DNA of 64,000 nt from Streptomyces sp. CB09001 (GTDB lineage Bacteria > Actinomycetota > Actinomycetes > Streptomycetales > Streptomycetaceae). A program made the position numbers and the translations under genes. The notes beneath the pieces were generated by a model that was not told where the DNA came from, made no database searches, and saw only the letters and a program-made list of their open reading frames with translations. Of the stretch, positions 24,347 through 32,902 are shown piece after piece. The DNA is taken from contig NZ_CP026730.1 of NCBI RefSeq assembly GCF_003369795.1, forward strand, positions 620,001 through 684,000, given 5' to 3'. The stretch's first letter is position 1. Every line of letters starts with the position of its first letter.

Positions 24347-26620
24347 ATGGTGGCGAGGACAAAAGCATTGCTGTGGGACCGCTTCGCCGCCATTGACCCG
24401 GGGCTGATGCGTCTCACCTCCGCGATGCGCGCCGTGCTGGGCGCCGCCGCGACCCTCGCCGTGCTGACAGCGCTGCAAGGGTCCGACACGGCACTGCTGG
24501 CGGGCGGTTTCACCGCCATGGTGACGTCACTGGCGATCAGTGACCTGCACCCGCGCAACCAGCTCAGCACGCTCGGGCTCGGGGCTCCACTCTCCCTCGC
24601 GGCCCTGACCGCCGGAGCCGTGCTGACTCCGTACCCGACGGCAGCCAAGGTGCTGTGCCTGCTGCTGATCCATTTGACCGTCCAGGCCCGCCGATTCGGC
24701 GCGAGAGGGCTGGGGCTGGGCATCTTCGGCTTCATGGCCTTCTTCTTGTCGCAGTTCACCCAGGCCCGAGTGGTCCAGCTTCCGCAGCTCGGGGCAGCCG
24801 TACTCGTCGCATTCGGCGCCGTCGCGACCGTGTGGTACTGCGCCGGCCCCAGGACGGCGTCCGGCGTCCTGACGCGGCTCCGGCGTGCCTTCGACGGGCG
24901 TCTGCACGAGGTCCTACGGGACACGGCCTCGATGATCGCCACTGGTCAGGACGTCCACACTCGGAGTCGATCGTTGGAGCGCCACCTGGACAGGCTGCAC
25001 GCATCCGTGCTTCTGATCGAGGACTTCCTCGATGAACGCCCGGTCGACCAGGACACCGACGACCTGCTGCTGCAGCACATCTCTCGGGCCGAGGTGGCTG
25101 CGCAGCGGCTGGCCGTGCTCACCGTCCGCGCGGCCCGAACGCAACCGAACCTCAACGACCTGGCGGAACGGACAGCACGGCAGCAGCTCACGGGACGGAT
25201 CCAGGTTCTCCGACACCAGCTGACCGTTGGAACGGCCCCTCCCCCCGAGGAGTACGAGGAGTACGAGGAGTACGAGGAGTACGAGGAGCAGCGTGAGGAC
25301 GGCCCGGCACACCGGCCGGCCGGATCCGCACACTTGCAGGACTGCTTCCAAGCGGTCGACGAACTCACCGCAGCCTTGCGGGCTCTCGGCCCGCGCGCCG
25401 TCCCTCGACCAGAACGCGGGACACCTCCGCGCGAGCGCGCCACACCGCAGGGGCAAGCCTTCGCAGTGGAGCGGCGCGGGGAAAGGGACACCGGAAGCCT
25501 GAAGCGCGCAGCCACCCGACAGGCCTTTCAGGTGACCGCTGCCTCGGCACTCGCCGTCGTGGGCGGTCATCTCCTGTCCCCGCACCTGTGGTACTGGGCC
25601 GTCGCGGCGTCCTGGGTCGTATTCATCAAGAACGAGAGCACCGGCGAAGTCCTGTTGCAAAGTCTCCGGCGGCTGACGGGCACCGTCATCGGCGTGGTGG
25701 TCGGCTACGGTCTCGCCGCCCTGGTCGGCGGAGACGGCCCGCTGCTCCTGCTCCTGCTGCTGGTCTGCATGTTCGGGATGTTCTACACGCCGTCCGTCGC
25801 CTACTGGGCGGTGACGTTCTTCCTCACCTGCATGCTCAGTCTGCTGCTCTCCCTCCTGGGCACCTTCTCGACGCACGTGCTGCTCCTGCGCGTTGAGGAG
25901 ACCGCACTGGGAGTGGCCTGCGGGATCCTCGCCGCCGTCCTGGTTCTGCCCACCACGGTCCGCCGGGCCAGTGACGAGGAGTTGGTCAACTTCCTGCTGG
26001 TCCTCCGCCAACTCCTTCGGACCACCACAGGAAACCTGGGCGCAGGAACATCGACGAGCTGGGTGCGCGCGGCACGTGACCTCGACCAAGCACTGGAGTC
26101 CTTCGGTAAAGCGTCTCTGCCGCTCACCCACCCGCTCAACCCGCAACGTGGCCGACGTGATCGCGCCCGCCACCTGGTGGAACTGCTGGGGTCTGCTGCC
26201 TACCACGCACGGAGCCTGGCCGCCACGGCCGGGCGTTTCCCGGCGGGCCAGGGCGCAGAGTGCGCCACCCGGCTCACCGCCGCGGCCGACCGCGCACAGG
26301 AGACCGTGACACAGCTGATCCGCATCACGCACCATCGACCGGGAATCGCCTCGCATACCGCACGCCCCAGGGTCACCGGGGCGCTGTCCCTGCTCTCGGA
26401 CGAGCGGCGTATGCGTCGCCCGGAGCAGCGCCTGCTGCTGCACATCGATCGCCTCGACGCTACCTTGATCGTGCTCGCGCGAGCCTTGGATCCGCTCGCC
26501 TCGGATCCCGGCCACGCCCCGGGCCGTCGTCCGCACGGCACCGGGCCACGACCGGCCACGCCACTTCGCGGGACGTGCACGTTCTCGGCTGCGGCCGTCC
26601 GCTGTGCCTGCCGCGCGTAG
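24347..26620 (+). CDS. FUSC-family membrane protein (aromatic-acid/toxin efflux type)
   Basis: About 757 residues. There are two membrane blocks: an N-terminal set of about six hydrophobic segments (ALLAGGFTAMVTSLA, KVLCLLLIHLTV) and a second after residue ~395 beginning QAFQVTAASALAVVGGHLLSP and WYWAVAASWVVFI, followed by VLLQSLRRLTGTVIGVVVGY. This is the FUSC signature of fusaric-acid-resistance and AaeB-like proteins. A long cytosolic region carries an acidic-aromatic repeat (EEY)n. I chose ATG 24347 because GGAG lies 6 bp upstream; ATG 24332 is in frame but has no properly spaced site. No membrane-fusion partner gene is adjacent, so the substrate is unknown. Confidence 0.85.
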   Translation: MVARTKALLWDRFAAIDPGLMRLTSAMRAVLGAAATLAVLTALQGSDTALLAGGFTAMVTSLAISDLHPRNQLSTLGLGAPLSLAALTAGAVLTPYPTAAKVLCLLLIHLTVQARRFGARGLGLGIFGFMAFFLSQFTQARVVQLPQLGAAVLVAFGAVATVWYCAGPRTASGVLTRLRRAFDGRLHEVLRDTASMIATGQDVHTRSRSLERHLDRLHASVLLIEDFLDERPVDQDTDDLLLQHISRAEVAAQRLAVLTVRAARTQPNLNDLAERTARQQLTGRIQVLRHQLTVGTAPPPEEYEEYEEYEEYEEQREDGPAHRPAGSAHLQDCFQAVDELTAALRALGPRAVPRPERGTPPRERATPQGQAFAVERRGERDTGSLKRAATRQAFQVTAASALAVVGGHLLSPHLWYWAVAASWVVFIKNESTGEVLLQSLRRLTGTVIGVVVGYGLAALVGGDGPLLLLLLLVCMFGMFYTPSVAYWAVTFFLTCMLSLLLSLLGTFSTHVLLLRVEETALGVACGILAAVLVLPTTVRRASDEELVNFLLVLRQLLRTTTGNLGAGTSTSWVRAARDLDQALESFGKASLPLTHPLNPQRGRRDRARHLVELLGSAAYHARSLAATAGRFPAGQGAECATRLTAAADRAQETVTQLIRITHHRPGIASHTARPRVTGALSLLSDERRMRRPEQRLLLHIDRLDATLIVLARALDPLASDPGHAPGRRPHGTGPRPATPLRGTCTFSAAAVRCACRA
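25247..25288 (+). repeat. 9-bp tandem repeat (GAGGAGTAC)x4 inside the FUSC gene
   Basis: Four perfect copies plus a partial one encode repeated Glu-Glu-Tyr in the cytosolic loop. The unit is in frame, so copy-number change would alter loop length without frameshift. Confidence 0.95.
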
Positions 26621-27147
26621 GCGGCGACCGACCGTGCTGCCCGCCGGAGAGAGCAGCCCCGAAGCCTTGTCGGGAGCCACTTCTTCCCCGGACGGCACAG
26701 GCCTGGGCGTGGGCCGGTGGGCACGGGCTGCCGATGAGGTGCGACTCCGTCCAGCGGTCGGCGGTCCGTCGTGGCCAGGTGCAGTCACGTGACGCATACC
26801 GCGGCACGTGCCCGGTGCCGCAGCATCGTGGTGCGGGGTCGCTCACGGAGCGGTCGTACTCGCCGGGAGGCGGCCTTTGTCACCACCCGGCGGAGACGGG
26901 CATGAAGGCACCGCGGCCTCGGCCGCCTCCCACCCGGGCGAGCGTCCGCGTCCGCCCTCCGAGCCGGGCATGAACCGAATCGGTCCATCCGCCCCTGTCC
27001 CCACCGGCCTTGACAGCCCGGGCCTCCCGCCCCGTGGCCGGGCAGGCCCTCGCCAAGGTCACCCACCGAGACGCCTCGCGATCCTCCTCAGCACGGATCC
27101 GGCCGTCTCGCAGACATTCGCCTCTGAAGAGAACCGAGGAAACTCCC
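26621..27147. other. Gene-poor stretch between FUSC and RidA genes
   Basis: I see no convincing coding sequence on either strand; the open frames lack family motifs and sensible ribosome sites. It contains the second 21-bp repeat (26781-26801) and presumably the promoter of the RidA gene. Confidence 0.6.
26781..26801. repeat. 21-bp near-repeat, copy between FUSC and RidA genes
   Basis: Partner of 24139-24159. In this copy the core GTCACGTGAC is a perfect palindrome. It lies about 160 bp after the FUSC stop and 350 bp before the RidA start. Confidence 0.8.
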
Positions 27148-27531
27148 ATGAGCAGGACCATCATCAGCACCAAGGACGCCCCCGTGCTTCCCGCTCCCCT
27201 GTCCCAGGGCGTGCGCAAGGGCGGACTCGTCCAGGTCGCCGGCCAGCTGCCCCTCGACCCGGCGACCGGGAACGTCGTGGGCAGCACGGTCGCCGAGCAG
27301 ACCGCACAGGTCCTGCGCAACGTCACCGCAGTCCTCGAAGCGGCCGGTGCGGGCCTGGAGGACGTGCTCATCCTGCGCGTCTACCTCACCGACGCGGCCC
27401 ATCTCGCCGAGATGAACCAGGCATACGCCGAGGCGGTGGGCGAGCCGTTCCCGGCCCGTACCACCGTCTACATGGAGCTTCCGCCCGGCATGCTGGTGGA
27501 GATCGACGCCCTCGCCGCCGTCGATGGCTGA
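27148..27531 (+). CDS. RidA-family protein (enamine/imine deaminase type)
   Basis: 127 residues matching the YjgF/YER057c/UK114 fold: APLSQGV near the N-terminus, VQVAGQLPLDPATG, a central QVLRNVTAVLEAAGAGLEDV helix, and FPARTTVYMELPPGMLVEIDALA with the arginine that binds carboxylates in RidA. Family members hydrolyse reactive 2-aminoacrylate or related imines. ATG 27148 has GAGGA 8 bp upstream; longer upstream frames have no such site. It appears monocistronic. Confidence 0.92.
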   Translation: MSRTIISTKDAPVLPAPLSQGVRKGGLVQVAGQLPLDPATGNVVGSTVAEQTAQVLRNVTAVLEAAGAGLEDVLILRVYLTDAAHLAEMNQAYAEAVGEPFPARTTVYMELPPGMLVEIDALAAVDG

Positions 27532-27724
27532 CCAGGGACCATCGCGGCGCGGCCGGTTGGTCGCGACAGCCCGTCCCGGGTTGCTGCAGCCAATCGGCCG
27601 CGTCATGACATACGGCGCCCGCAAGGGCCGTGGTGCTGCGGCAGGCTGCCACTGAATCGGTCTGGCCTCTCGACCGCGCTGGCGAAGCGGCGGCGCCGGC
27701 GAGCGCCGGATTACCGATGCGGTG

Positions 27725-27739
27725 CCTGCCTTCGGCAGG
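27725..27739. promoter_or_regulatory. Small hairpin CCTGCC-TTC-GGCAGG before the GNAT start
   Basis: A 6-bp perfect stem with a 3-nt loop ends 8 bp before ATG 27748 and overlaps the likely ribosome-binding region. It could reduce initiation if formed. There is no evidence beyond the sequence. Confidence 0.35.
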
Positions 27740-27747
27740 ATGGGCGC

Positions 27748-28281
27748 ATGACCGAGATCCGCACACCCCGTCTTCTCCTCCGTGGCTGGCACGACGACGA
27801 CCTCGCGTCGATGGCGGACATCAACGCGGACCCACGGGTTATGCGCTGGACCGACGACGGTTCGGTGCGCGACCTGGACCACACAGCCGAGGACATCGAA
27901 CGGTGGGAGGAGGAGTGGGATGAGGAGGGCTTCGGACTCTTCGCCGTCGAACTGCTGGCCTCGGGCGAACTGATCGGTTTCACAGGGCTGTCCGTGCCCG
28001 AGTTCCTGCCGGAGGTGATGCCCGCAGTGGCGATCAACTGGCGGCTCGGCTCACCGTTCTGGGGCCAGGGATACGCGTCCGAAGCCGCGCACGCCACACT
28101 GGAGTTCGCACTCCAGGACCGCGGCCTGGACCGTGTCATCAGCATCAGCCGGGTGGGGGACAACGCCTCCGAGAACGTCATCCGCAAGCTCGGCATGACA
28201 CCCGAGCGGGAGACGACCCACCCGGTATACGGCTACCCACTGCACGTTCACGGCATCGACCTCACCGAGTTCCAGGCATGA
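27748..28281 (+). CDS. GNAT acetyltransferase, RimJ/RimL type
   Basis: 177 residues: TEIRTPRLLLRGWHDDDL at the N-terminus (typical opening of RimJ/RimL-like acetyltransferases), a WRLGSPFWGQGYASEAA acetyl-CoA pyrophosphate-binding loop (Q/RxxGxG/A), and VGDNASENVIRKLGM near the C-terminus, the usual N-x-x-S-x-x-V-x-x-KLGM element. Substrate could be a protein N-terminus, amino acid or small molecule. Length is normal. Confidence 0.9.
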   Translation: MTEIRTPRLLLRGWHDDDLASMADINADPRVMRWTDDGSVRDLDHTAEDIERWEEEWDEEGFGLFAVELLASGELIGFTGLSVPEFLPEVMPAVAINWRLGSPFWGQGYASEAAHATLEFALQDRGLDRVISISRVGDNASENVIRKLGMTPERETTHPVYGYPLHVHGIDLTEFQA

Positions 28282-28707
28282 ACCCGCCCAGCCGTCGATC
28301 ATCACAAGACAGCCGACCACCGCGCCTACGTCCCTGAACGCATTGAACCTTTTCCATCATCGGTCCGAGCTGGCCAGATGCGGGGTGAGGACGGCCTGAA
28401 CGAGGCATGTACACAGAGAAGACGTCGTCCGTGCCGCGAGCTCCAGTGCCTCGGCGTCCACCAGAACCTCGTCGATCACCACCGGAGCGAAATTCGGCGC
28501 AGCGAACTACCCGAACACGCATGCGGCCTCGCGGGTCAGGGGATCGGCACCGCTCCGACCTGCCGCATCCCAGCCCAGCGGACTCTTCTGCGGCATCGAC
28601 CCCGGCCTGATGACGGCGGCGACGGGCCACCGAGGAGTACCGGGAGGGCGGCCGGCTGCGGGAGCCGGCACACGGGACCCGGCAGCGGACGTAGTCCTGC
28701 ACCGCGG
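28282..28707. other. No recognised gene
   Basis: This stretch between the GNAT stop and the end of the minus-strand hypothetical gene has several open frames but none with a recognisable domain and a credible start. I see no RNA gene or strong hairpin in it. Confidence 0.5.
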
Positions 28708-29148
28708 TCACGGCGGTGGCTCCTGCGTGACCACCGCCAGCAACCGCACCTCGTCCGCCTGGTCTCGGTCGGCGACGGCCACCGCGACCCAGCGGCCGGT
28801 GCCCTCGGCCTCCCAGAGGCACGCCACCCGCGCGCCGGCGCTCAGCCCGGCCCACGGCTCGGGTATCTCCTCGCGCTCGGTCCGCAGCAGGACCGTCTGC
28901 AGGTTGAAGGGGTCCGTCCGCCCCCAGCGCGTGGCGAACCGCTCGTAGAGGGCGTCCCGGTCCTTCTCGTACTGCTCGACCGTCGCCGCCCGCTCGCCCG
29001 GGTCGCGTCCGCGCAGGCCGCGGCTGCTCTCCAGCACCGCCGTGAAGTGCCCGGGAGCCGCGGTGCCCCCGCCCGACGGGCCGTGCTCCGCCGGGAAGGG
29101 CCGGAAGCACAGCTCGTCGACGAGGGCGAGGTGCCGCGCGATGTTCAT
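28708..29148 (-). CDS. Hypothetical protein, 146 residues
   Basis: No family recognised. The coding-strand third positions are G/C-rich and the frame reads as a soluble protein with charged helices (SRGLRGRDPGERAATVEQYEKDRDALYERFATRW) and a C-terminal beta-rich part (GARVACLWEAEGTGRWVAVAV, DEVRLLAVV). The start ATG 29148 has GGAGG only one base away, which is too close; translation may be weak or start differently. It follows the ABC-2 permease on the same strand, separated by an inverted repeat. Confidence 0.6.
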   Translation of the reverse strand: MNIARHLALVDELCFRPFPAEHGPSGGGTAAPGHFTAVLESSRGLRGRDPGERAATVEQYEKDRDALYERFATRWGRTDPFNLQTVLLRTEREEIPEPWAGLSAGARVACLWEAEGTGRWVAVAVADRDQADEVRLLAVVTQEPPP

Positions 29149-29164
29149 GCCTCCAGTAAACCCG

Positions 29165-29184
29165 CCGCCACTGACAATTGGCGG
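29165..29184. promoter_or_regulatory. Inverted repeat CCGCCA-N8-TGGCGG
   Basis: It lies in the 66-bp gap between the permease stop (29215) and the hypothetical gene start (29148). It could be an operator for the downstream gene or a weak terminator of the ABC operon. Confidence 0.35.
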
Positions 29185-29214
29185 GGCGTCAGCCGCCCCG
29201 CCGGTCGTCCGTGG

Positions 29215-29940
29215 TCAGGCGTCCCGGCGGCGCAGCCGCCAGAATCCGGCGAGGAGCGCGACGGCGGCCCACAGCGCCGCCACCGCTAGCCCCGTCCAGG
29301 GCCCGAGGGTCCCGTCGTGCGTCCGGTAGAGGACGATTTGACCCGCCTGGTCGGGCAGGAAGCCGGCGGCTGTGCCCGCCGCGTCCCCGAGCACGAAGGA
29401 GACGACGAGGATGAACGGGATCAGGGTGGACAGGGTGGCCACTCCGCTGCGGAACAGGGTGGTGAGCCCGGCCGCGAACAGGGCCATGAGCATGAGGTAG
29501 ATCCCGCAGCCCACGACGCCGCGGACCTGCTCACCCGCGGTGAGCCCGTCCGCCGCCGTGCCGAGGCCCGCACGAGCCGCGAGCAGGGCGGCGAGCGCGG
29601 TGACCAGCCCCACCACCAGGACCGGTACGGCGATGACCGCCAGCTTCGCCGCGAACCACCGGCCGCGCTGCGGTACTGCGGCCAGGGAGAGCCGGATCCC
29701 GTTGGTCTGGTACTCGGAGGAGATGACGACGGCCCCGAAGGCGATGGCCGCGATCTGGCCGGGCATGACACCGGACAGGGCCGTGAACAGCGGGTCGAAG
29801 TCCGGATCGGAGGCGTCGGACGACCCGGCCAGTGCGGAGAACGCCGTGGTGACCACGAACAGGGCCAGCAGGGTGCCGCACAGCGAGCGCAGGGTGAGCA
29901 CCTTGAGCGCCTCGGCGCGGAGGACGGGGGTGAGGTTCAT
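29215..29940 (-). CDS. ABC-2 type transporter permease
   Basis: 241 residues with about six membrane segments (GTLLALFVVTTAFSAL, AAIAFGAVVISSEY, VPVLVVGLVTALAALLA, GIYLMLMALFAAGL, STLIPFILVVSFVLG, WTGLAVAALWAAVALLAGF). The EYQTNGIRLSLAAVP-type loop after segment 2 is typical of ABC-2 permeases. Its ATG overlaps the ATPase TGA (ATGA), so the two form one exporter. The divergent two-component system suggests it responds to an envelope or antibiotic signal (inference). Confidence 0.9.
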   Translation of the reverse strand: MNLTPVLRAEALKVLTLRSLCGTLLALFVVTTAFSALAGSSDASDPDFDPLFTALSGVMPGQIAAIAFGAVVISSEYQTNGIRLSLAAVPQRGRWFAAKLAVIAVPVLVVGLVTALAALLAARAGLGTAADGLTAGEQVRGVVGCGIYLMLMALFAAGLTTLFRSGVATLSTLIPFILVVSFVLGDAAGTAAGFLPDQAGQIVLYRTHDGTLGPWTGLAVAALWAAVALLAGFWRLRRRDA

Positions 29941-30863
29941 GGTCGGGCCTCCTTGGGCTGTGCGGCGAACTCGGTCTCGGCGGCGGTCAGGTCGAGGTAG
30001 GCCTGTTCCAGCGTGCCCTCGTCCGAGGCGAGTTCGTGGACGGGTACGCCCGCGCCGGACACGATCCGGCCGACGTCGTCCACGCGCGCGCGGTGCACGG
30101 TCCAGTACCCGCCGTCGTGTTCCACGGCGTCGTGTCCGTGCCGGGCGAGCGCGGCTTTGAGCGCGGTCGCGTCCGGCGTCCGGATGCGCACCCGCGGCTG
30201 CACGCGCGAGTCGATGAACTCCCGCATCGGCGTGTCGGCGAGCAGGCGGCCTCGGCCGAGGACGATGAGGTGGTCGGCGAAGGACGCCGTCTCGTTCATC
30301 AGGTGACTGGAGACCAGCACCGTGCGTCCTTGGGCCGCGAGCCGGCGCAGCAGTTCGCGCACCCAGACGATGCCCTCGGGATCCAGTCCGTTGGAGGGTT
30401 CGTCCAGCATCACCACTTCGGGATCGCCCAGCAGCGCGGCGGCGATGCCCAGTCGCTGGCGCATCCCCAGGGAGTACGTCTTCACCCGGCGGTGGGCCAC
30501 GGACGCGATGCCCGTCTCCTCCATCACCTCCCCGACCCGCCGCGCGGGGACGCGGTTGCTCGCCGCCAGGACGCGGAGGTGGTCCCGCGCGGTGCGCGAT
30601 CCGTGGGCCGCCTCCGAGTCGAGCAGGGCGCCGACGTGCCGCAGCGGCTCGTGGAGGGTGGTGTAGGCGCGTCCGCCGACCGTCGCGGTCCCGGAGGTCG
30701 GCCGGTCCAGGCCCAGGACGAGCCGCATGGTGGTGGACTTGCCGGCGCCGTTGGGGCCGAGGAAGCCGGTGACGCTGCCGGGACGCACGGTGAAGGTGAG
30801 GTCGTCGACAGCTCGTCGGGGGCCGTACTCCTTGGTGAGGTTGCGGACGTCGATGCTGGTCAT
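29937..30863 (-). CDS. ABC transporter ATP-binding protein
   Basis: 308 residues from ATG 30863. Walker A is GPNGAGKST, the signature is YSLGMRQRLGIAAAL, Walker B is EVVMLDEPSNGLDPEG and the switch histidine is in SSHLMNE. The ~80-residue C-terminal extension is typical of drug- or lantibiotic-type ABC exporters. It is the first gene of the leftward pair with the permease and divergent from the histidine kinase. Confidence 0.95.
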   Translation of the reverse strand: MTSIDVRNLTKEYGPRRAVDDLTFTVRPGSVTGFLGPNGAGKSTTMRLVLGLDRPTSGTATVGGRAYTTLHEPLRHVGALLDSEAAHGSRTARDHLRVLAASNRVPARRVGEVMEETGIASVAHRRVKTYSLGMRQRLGIAAALLGDPEVVMLDEPSNGLDPEGIVWVRELLRRLAAQGRTVLVSSHLMNETASFADHLIVLGRGRLLADTPMREFIDSRVQPRVRIRTPDATALKAALARHGHDAVEHDGGYWTVHRARVDDVGRIVSGAGVPVHELASDEGTLEQAYLDLTAAETEFAAQPKEARP

Positions 30864-30920
30864 GGCGACAGCGTGGCGGACCGCACCGCGCGGTGGCCTC
30901 CCCCGCCGGTGGATGGCGCG

Positions 30921-30936
30921 TCCCCCGTGCGGGGGA
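30921..30936. promoter_or_regulatory. Dyad TCCCCCG-TG-CGGGGGA in the divergent ABC/kinase promoter region
   Basis: A perfect 7-bp dyad in the 108-bp gap between divergent ABC and two-component genes. It is a candidate binding site for the adjacent response regulator, based on symmetry and location only. Confidence 0.4.
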
Positions 30937-30971
30937 GCCGTGCCGTCGGTGCCGGATGACACGATGACGGG

Positions 30972-32126
30972 ATGGTTCGCCTGCTGCGCCCGCTGGTACG
31001 CGGGAGGACGTACACCCGGCTGCTGCACCTGTGGGTGCCGGTGGCCGCGCTCAGCGTGTGGTGGTGGGTCGCACCGGAGCTGCCCTGGGTGCCGCTGCTG
31101 GTGCTGGTGCCGGTGGGTCTGATCCCGGCGGTGCGGGTGGGCGAGGTGATGCAGGCCCGGCTGCTGCTGACACCGGACGAGGCGGAGCCGGACTTCGCCC
31201 TGCTGCCCGCCGTGACCTGGCGGGACCGCTGGCGGACCGTGCTCTGGCTGGGGGTGAGGACGCTGCTGGGCGGGGTGGCCTCCTACCTCACGATCTGGCT
31301 GCCGATCGTGGCGTACACCCTGGCCGCGCGCACGGTGGGGCACGAGCCCGAGGACCTGCCCGCCCTGTCGGGCGAACCGGGGTGGCTGTACGGCCTGCTG
31401 GCGCCGCTGCCGCTCCTCGTGCTGTACGCGGTCGTGGTCGGCCTCGGCGAGGTGCTCACCGCCGCCGCCCGGCGACTGCTCGGCCCGTCGGCCGCCGAAC
31501 GCCTCACGGCCCTCGAGGAGCGCACCGAGCAGCTGTTGGAGCGCACCCGCATCGCCCGCGAGCTGCACGACTCCATCGGTCACGCGCTGACCGTGGCCGT
31601 CGTCCAGGCGGGGGCCGCGCGCGCGGCGAACAGCCCGGAGTTCACCGACCGGGCCCTGACGGCGATCGAGGAGACGGGCCGGGCGGCGCTGGAGGACCTG
31701 GAGCGGGTGCTCGGGGTGCTGCGGGAGGCGGAGCGGCCGGTGAGCGCCCGGCCGACGCTCACGGACGCCGACCGGCTCCTGGAGTCCGCGCGCGCCTCCG
31801 GGGCCAAGGTCGACGCCGAGGTCACCGGCCCGCTGGACAGCCTGCCGGGCCCGGTCTCCCGGGAGGGCTACCGCATCCTCCAGGAGGCGCTGACCAACGT
31901 GCTGCGGCACGCGGGGGCGGTGCCGGCCCTGGTTCGTATCGGGGTCGCGGACGGGGCGCTCACCCTGGAGGTGCGCAATCCGCTGCCGGACGACAGGCCC
32001 GCCCCGGGCCGCGGGAGCGGTCTGCGCGGCATACGGGAGCGGGCCGCGCTGCTGGGCGGGCGGGCCCGCACGGGGCCGGACGGCGCCGGTGACTGGCAGG
32101 TGCGCGTCGAGCTGCCGCTCGGCTGA
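30972..32126 (+). CDS. Sensor histidine kinase, NarL/DesK type (HisKA_3)
   Basis: 384 residues. The N-terminal half has several membrane segments ([65 protein letters not shown]). The phosphoacceptor is in [12 protein letters not shown], His about 199. The HATPase part shows [18 protein letters not shown] (N box) and [16 protein letters not shown] (G box). No large extracellular sensor is present, as in intramembrane-sensing kinases. It is followed 14 bp later by its response regulator. Confidence 0.95.
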   Translation: MVRLLRPLVRGRTYTRLLHLWVPVAALSVWWWVAPELPWVPLLVLVPVGLIPAVRVGEVMQARLLLTPDEAEPDFALLPAVTWRDRWRTVLWLGVRTLLGGVASYLTIWLPIVAYTLAARTVGHEPEDLPALSGEPGWLYGLLAPLPLLVLYAVVVGLGEVLTAAARRLLGPSAAERLTALEERTEQLLERTRIARELHDSIGHALTVAVVQAGAARAANSPEFTDRALTAIEETGRAALEDLERVLGVLREAERPVSARPTLTDADRLLESARASGAKVDAEVTGPLDSLPGPVSREGYRILQEALTNVLRHAGAVPALVRIGVADGALTLEVRNPLPDDRPAPGRGSGLRGIRERAALLGGRARTGPDGAGDWQVRVELPLG

Positions 32127-32140
32127 TCTACGCTGGGCGG

Positions 32141-32803
32141 ATGCCGGTCAGAGTGCTCCTCGTCGACGACGAACCCCTGGTGCGCGCCGGTCTGCGGGCC
32201 GTGCTGGAGGCGCAGCCGGACATCGAGGTGGTCGGTGAGGCGGCCGACGGGGCGGCGGTCATTCCGCTGGTGCGGCAGGTGCGGCCGGACGTGGTCGCCA
32301 TGGACGTCCGGATGCCGCTGCTGGACGGGATCGAGGCCACCCGCGCGCTGCTGCGGACGGTGGCCGACCCGCCGAAGATCCTCGTGGTGACGACCTTCGA
32401 GAACGACGAGTACGTGTACGAGGCCCTGCGCGCGGGCGCCGACGGCTTCCTGCTCAAGCGGGCCCGCCCGGCCGAGATCGTGCACGCGGTGCGGCTGATC
32501 GCCGAGGGCGAGTCCCTGCTGTTCCCCGCCTCGGTGCGGCAGCTGGCCGCCGAGTACGGCGACGGGGGCGGGAACCGCGCGGCCCGCGCCGAGTTGGAGC
32601 GCGCCCGGCTGACCGAACGGGAGGGCGAGGTGCTGCGGCTGATGGCGCGGGGGCTGTCGAACGCGGAGATCGCCGCACGGCTGGTGGTCGGCACGGAGAC
32701 GGTGAAGTCGCACGTGAGCGCCGTCCTGGCGAAGCTGGGGGCACGCGACCGCACCCAGGCGGTGATCACGGCGTACGAGTCGGGGTTCGTCGCGCCCGGG
32801 TGA
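32141..32803 (+). CDS. Response regulator, NarL/FixJ family
   Basis: 220 residues. Receiver domain: [11 protein letters not shown], phosphoacceptor Asp about 55 in [12 protein letters not shown], Lys in FLLKRARP. The C-terminal LuxR-type HTH is [28 protein letters not shown] followed by [14 protein letters not shown]. It is paired with the kinase just upstream and is the probable regulator of the divergent ABC exporter. Confidence 0.96.
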   Translation: MPVRVLLVDDEPLVRAGLRAVLEAQPDIEVVGEAADGAAVIPLVRQVRPDVVAMDVRMPLLDGIEATRALLRTVADPPKILVVTTFENDEYVYEALRAGADGFLLKRARPAEIVHAVRLIAEGESLLFPASVRQLAAEYGDGGGNRAARAELERARLTEREGEVLRLMARGLSNAEIAARLVVGTETVKSHVSAVLAKLGARDRTQAVITAYESGFVAPG

Positions 32804-32902
32804 GGAGGCTTCGGGGAGCGGGCACGGCGGACCGGAACTCGCCGGGGTTCGGCGGGCCGAGTACCATCCGGCCCACACGCGCACGAGCTGGGAGGACGGA
32901 CC

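Noticed and set aside
30864..31910. N-terminal extension of the ABC ATPase frame into the kinase gene
   Set aside because: The ATPase domain begins at ATG 30863; upstream residues are the antisense of the kinase and lie across the divergent promoter.
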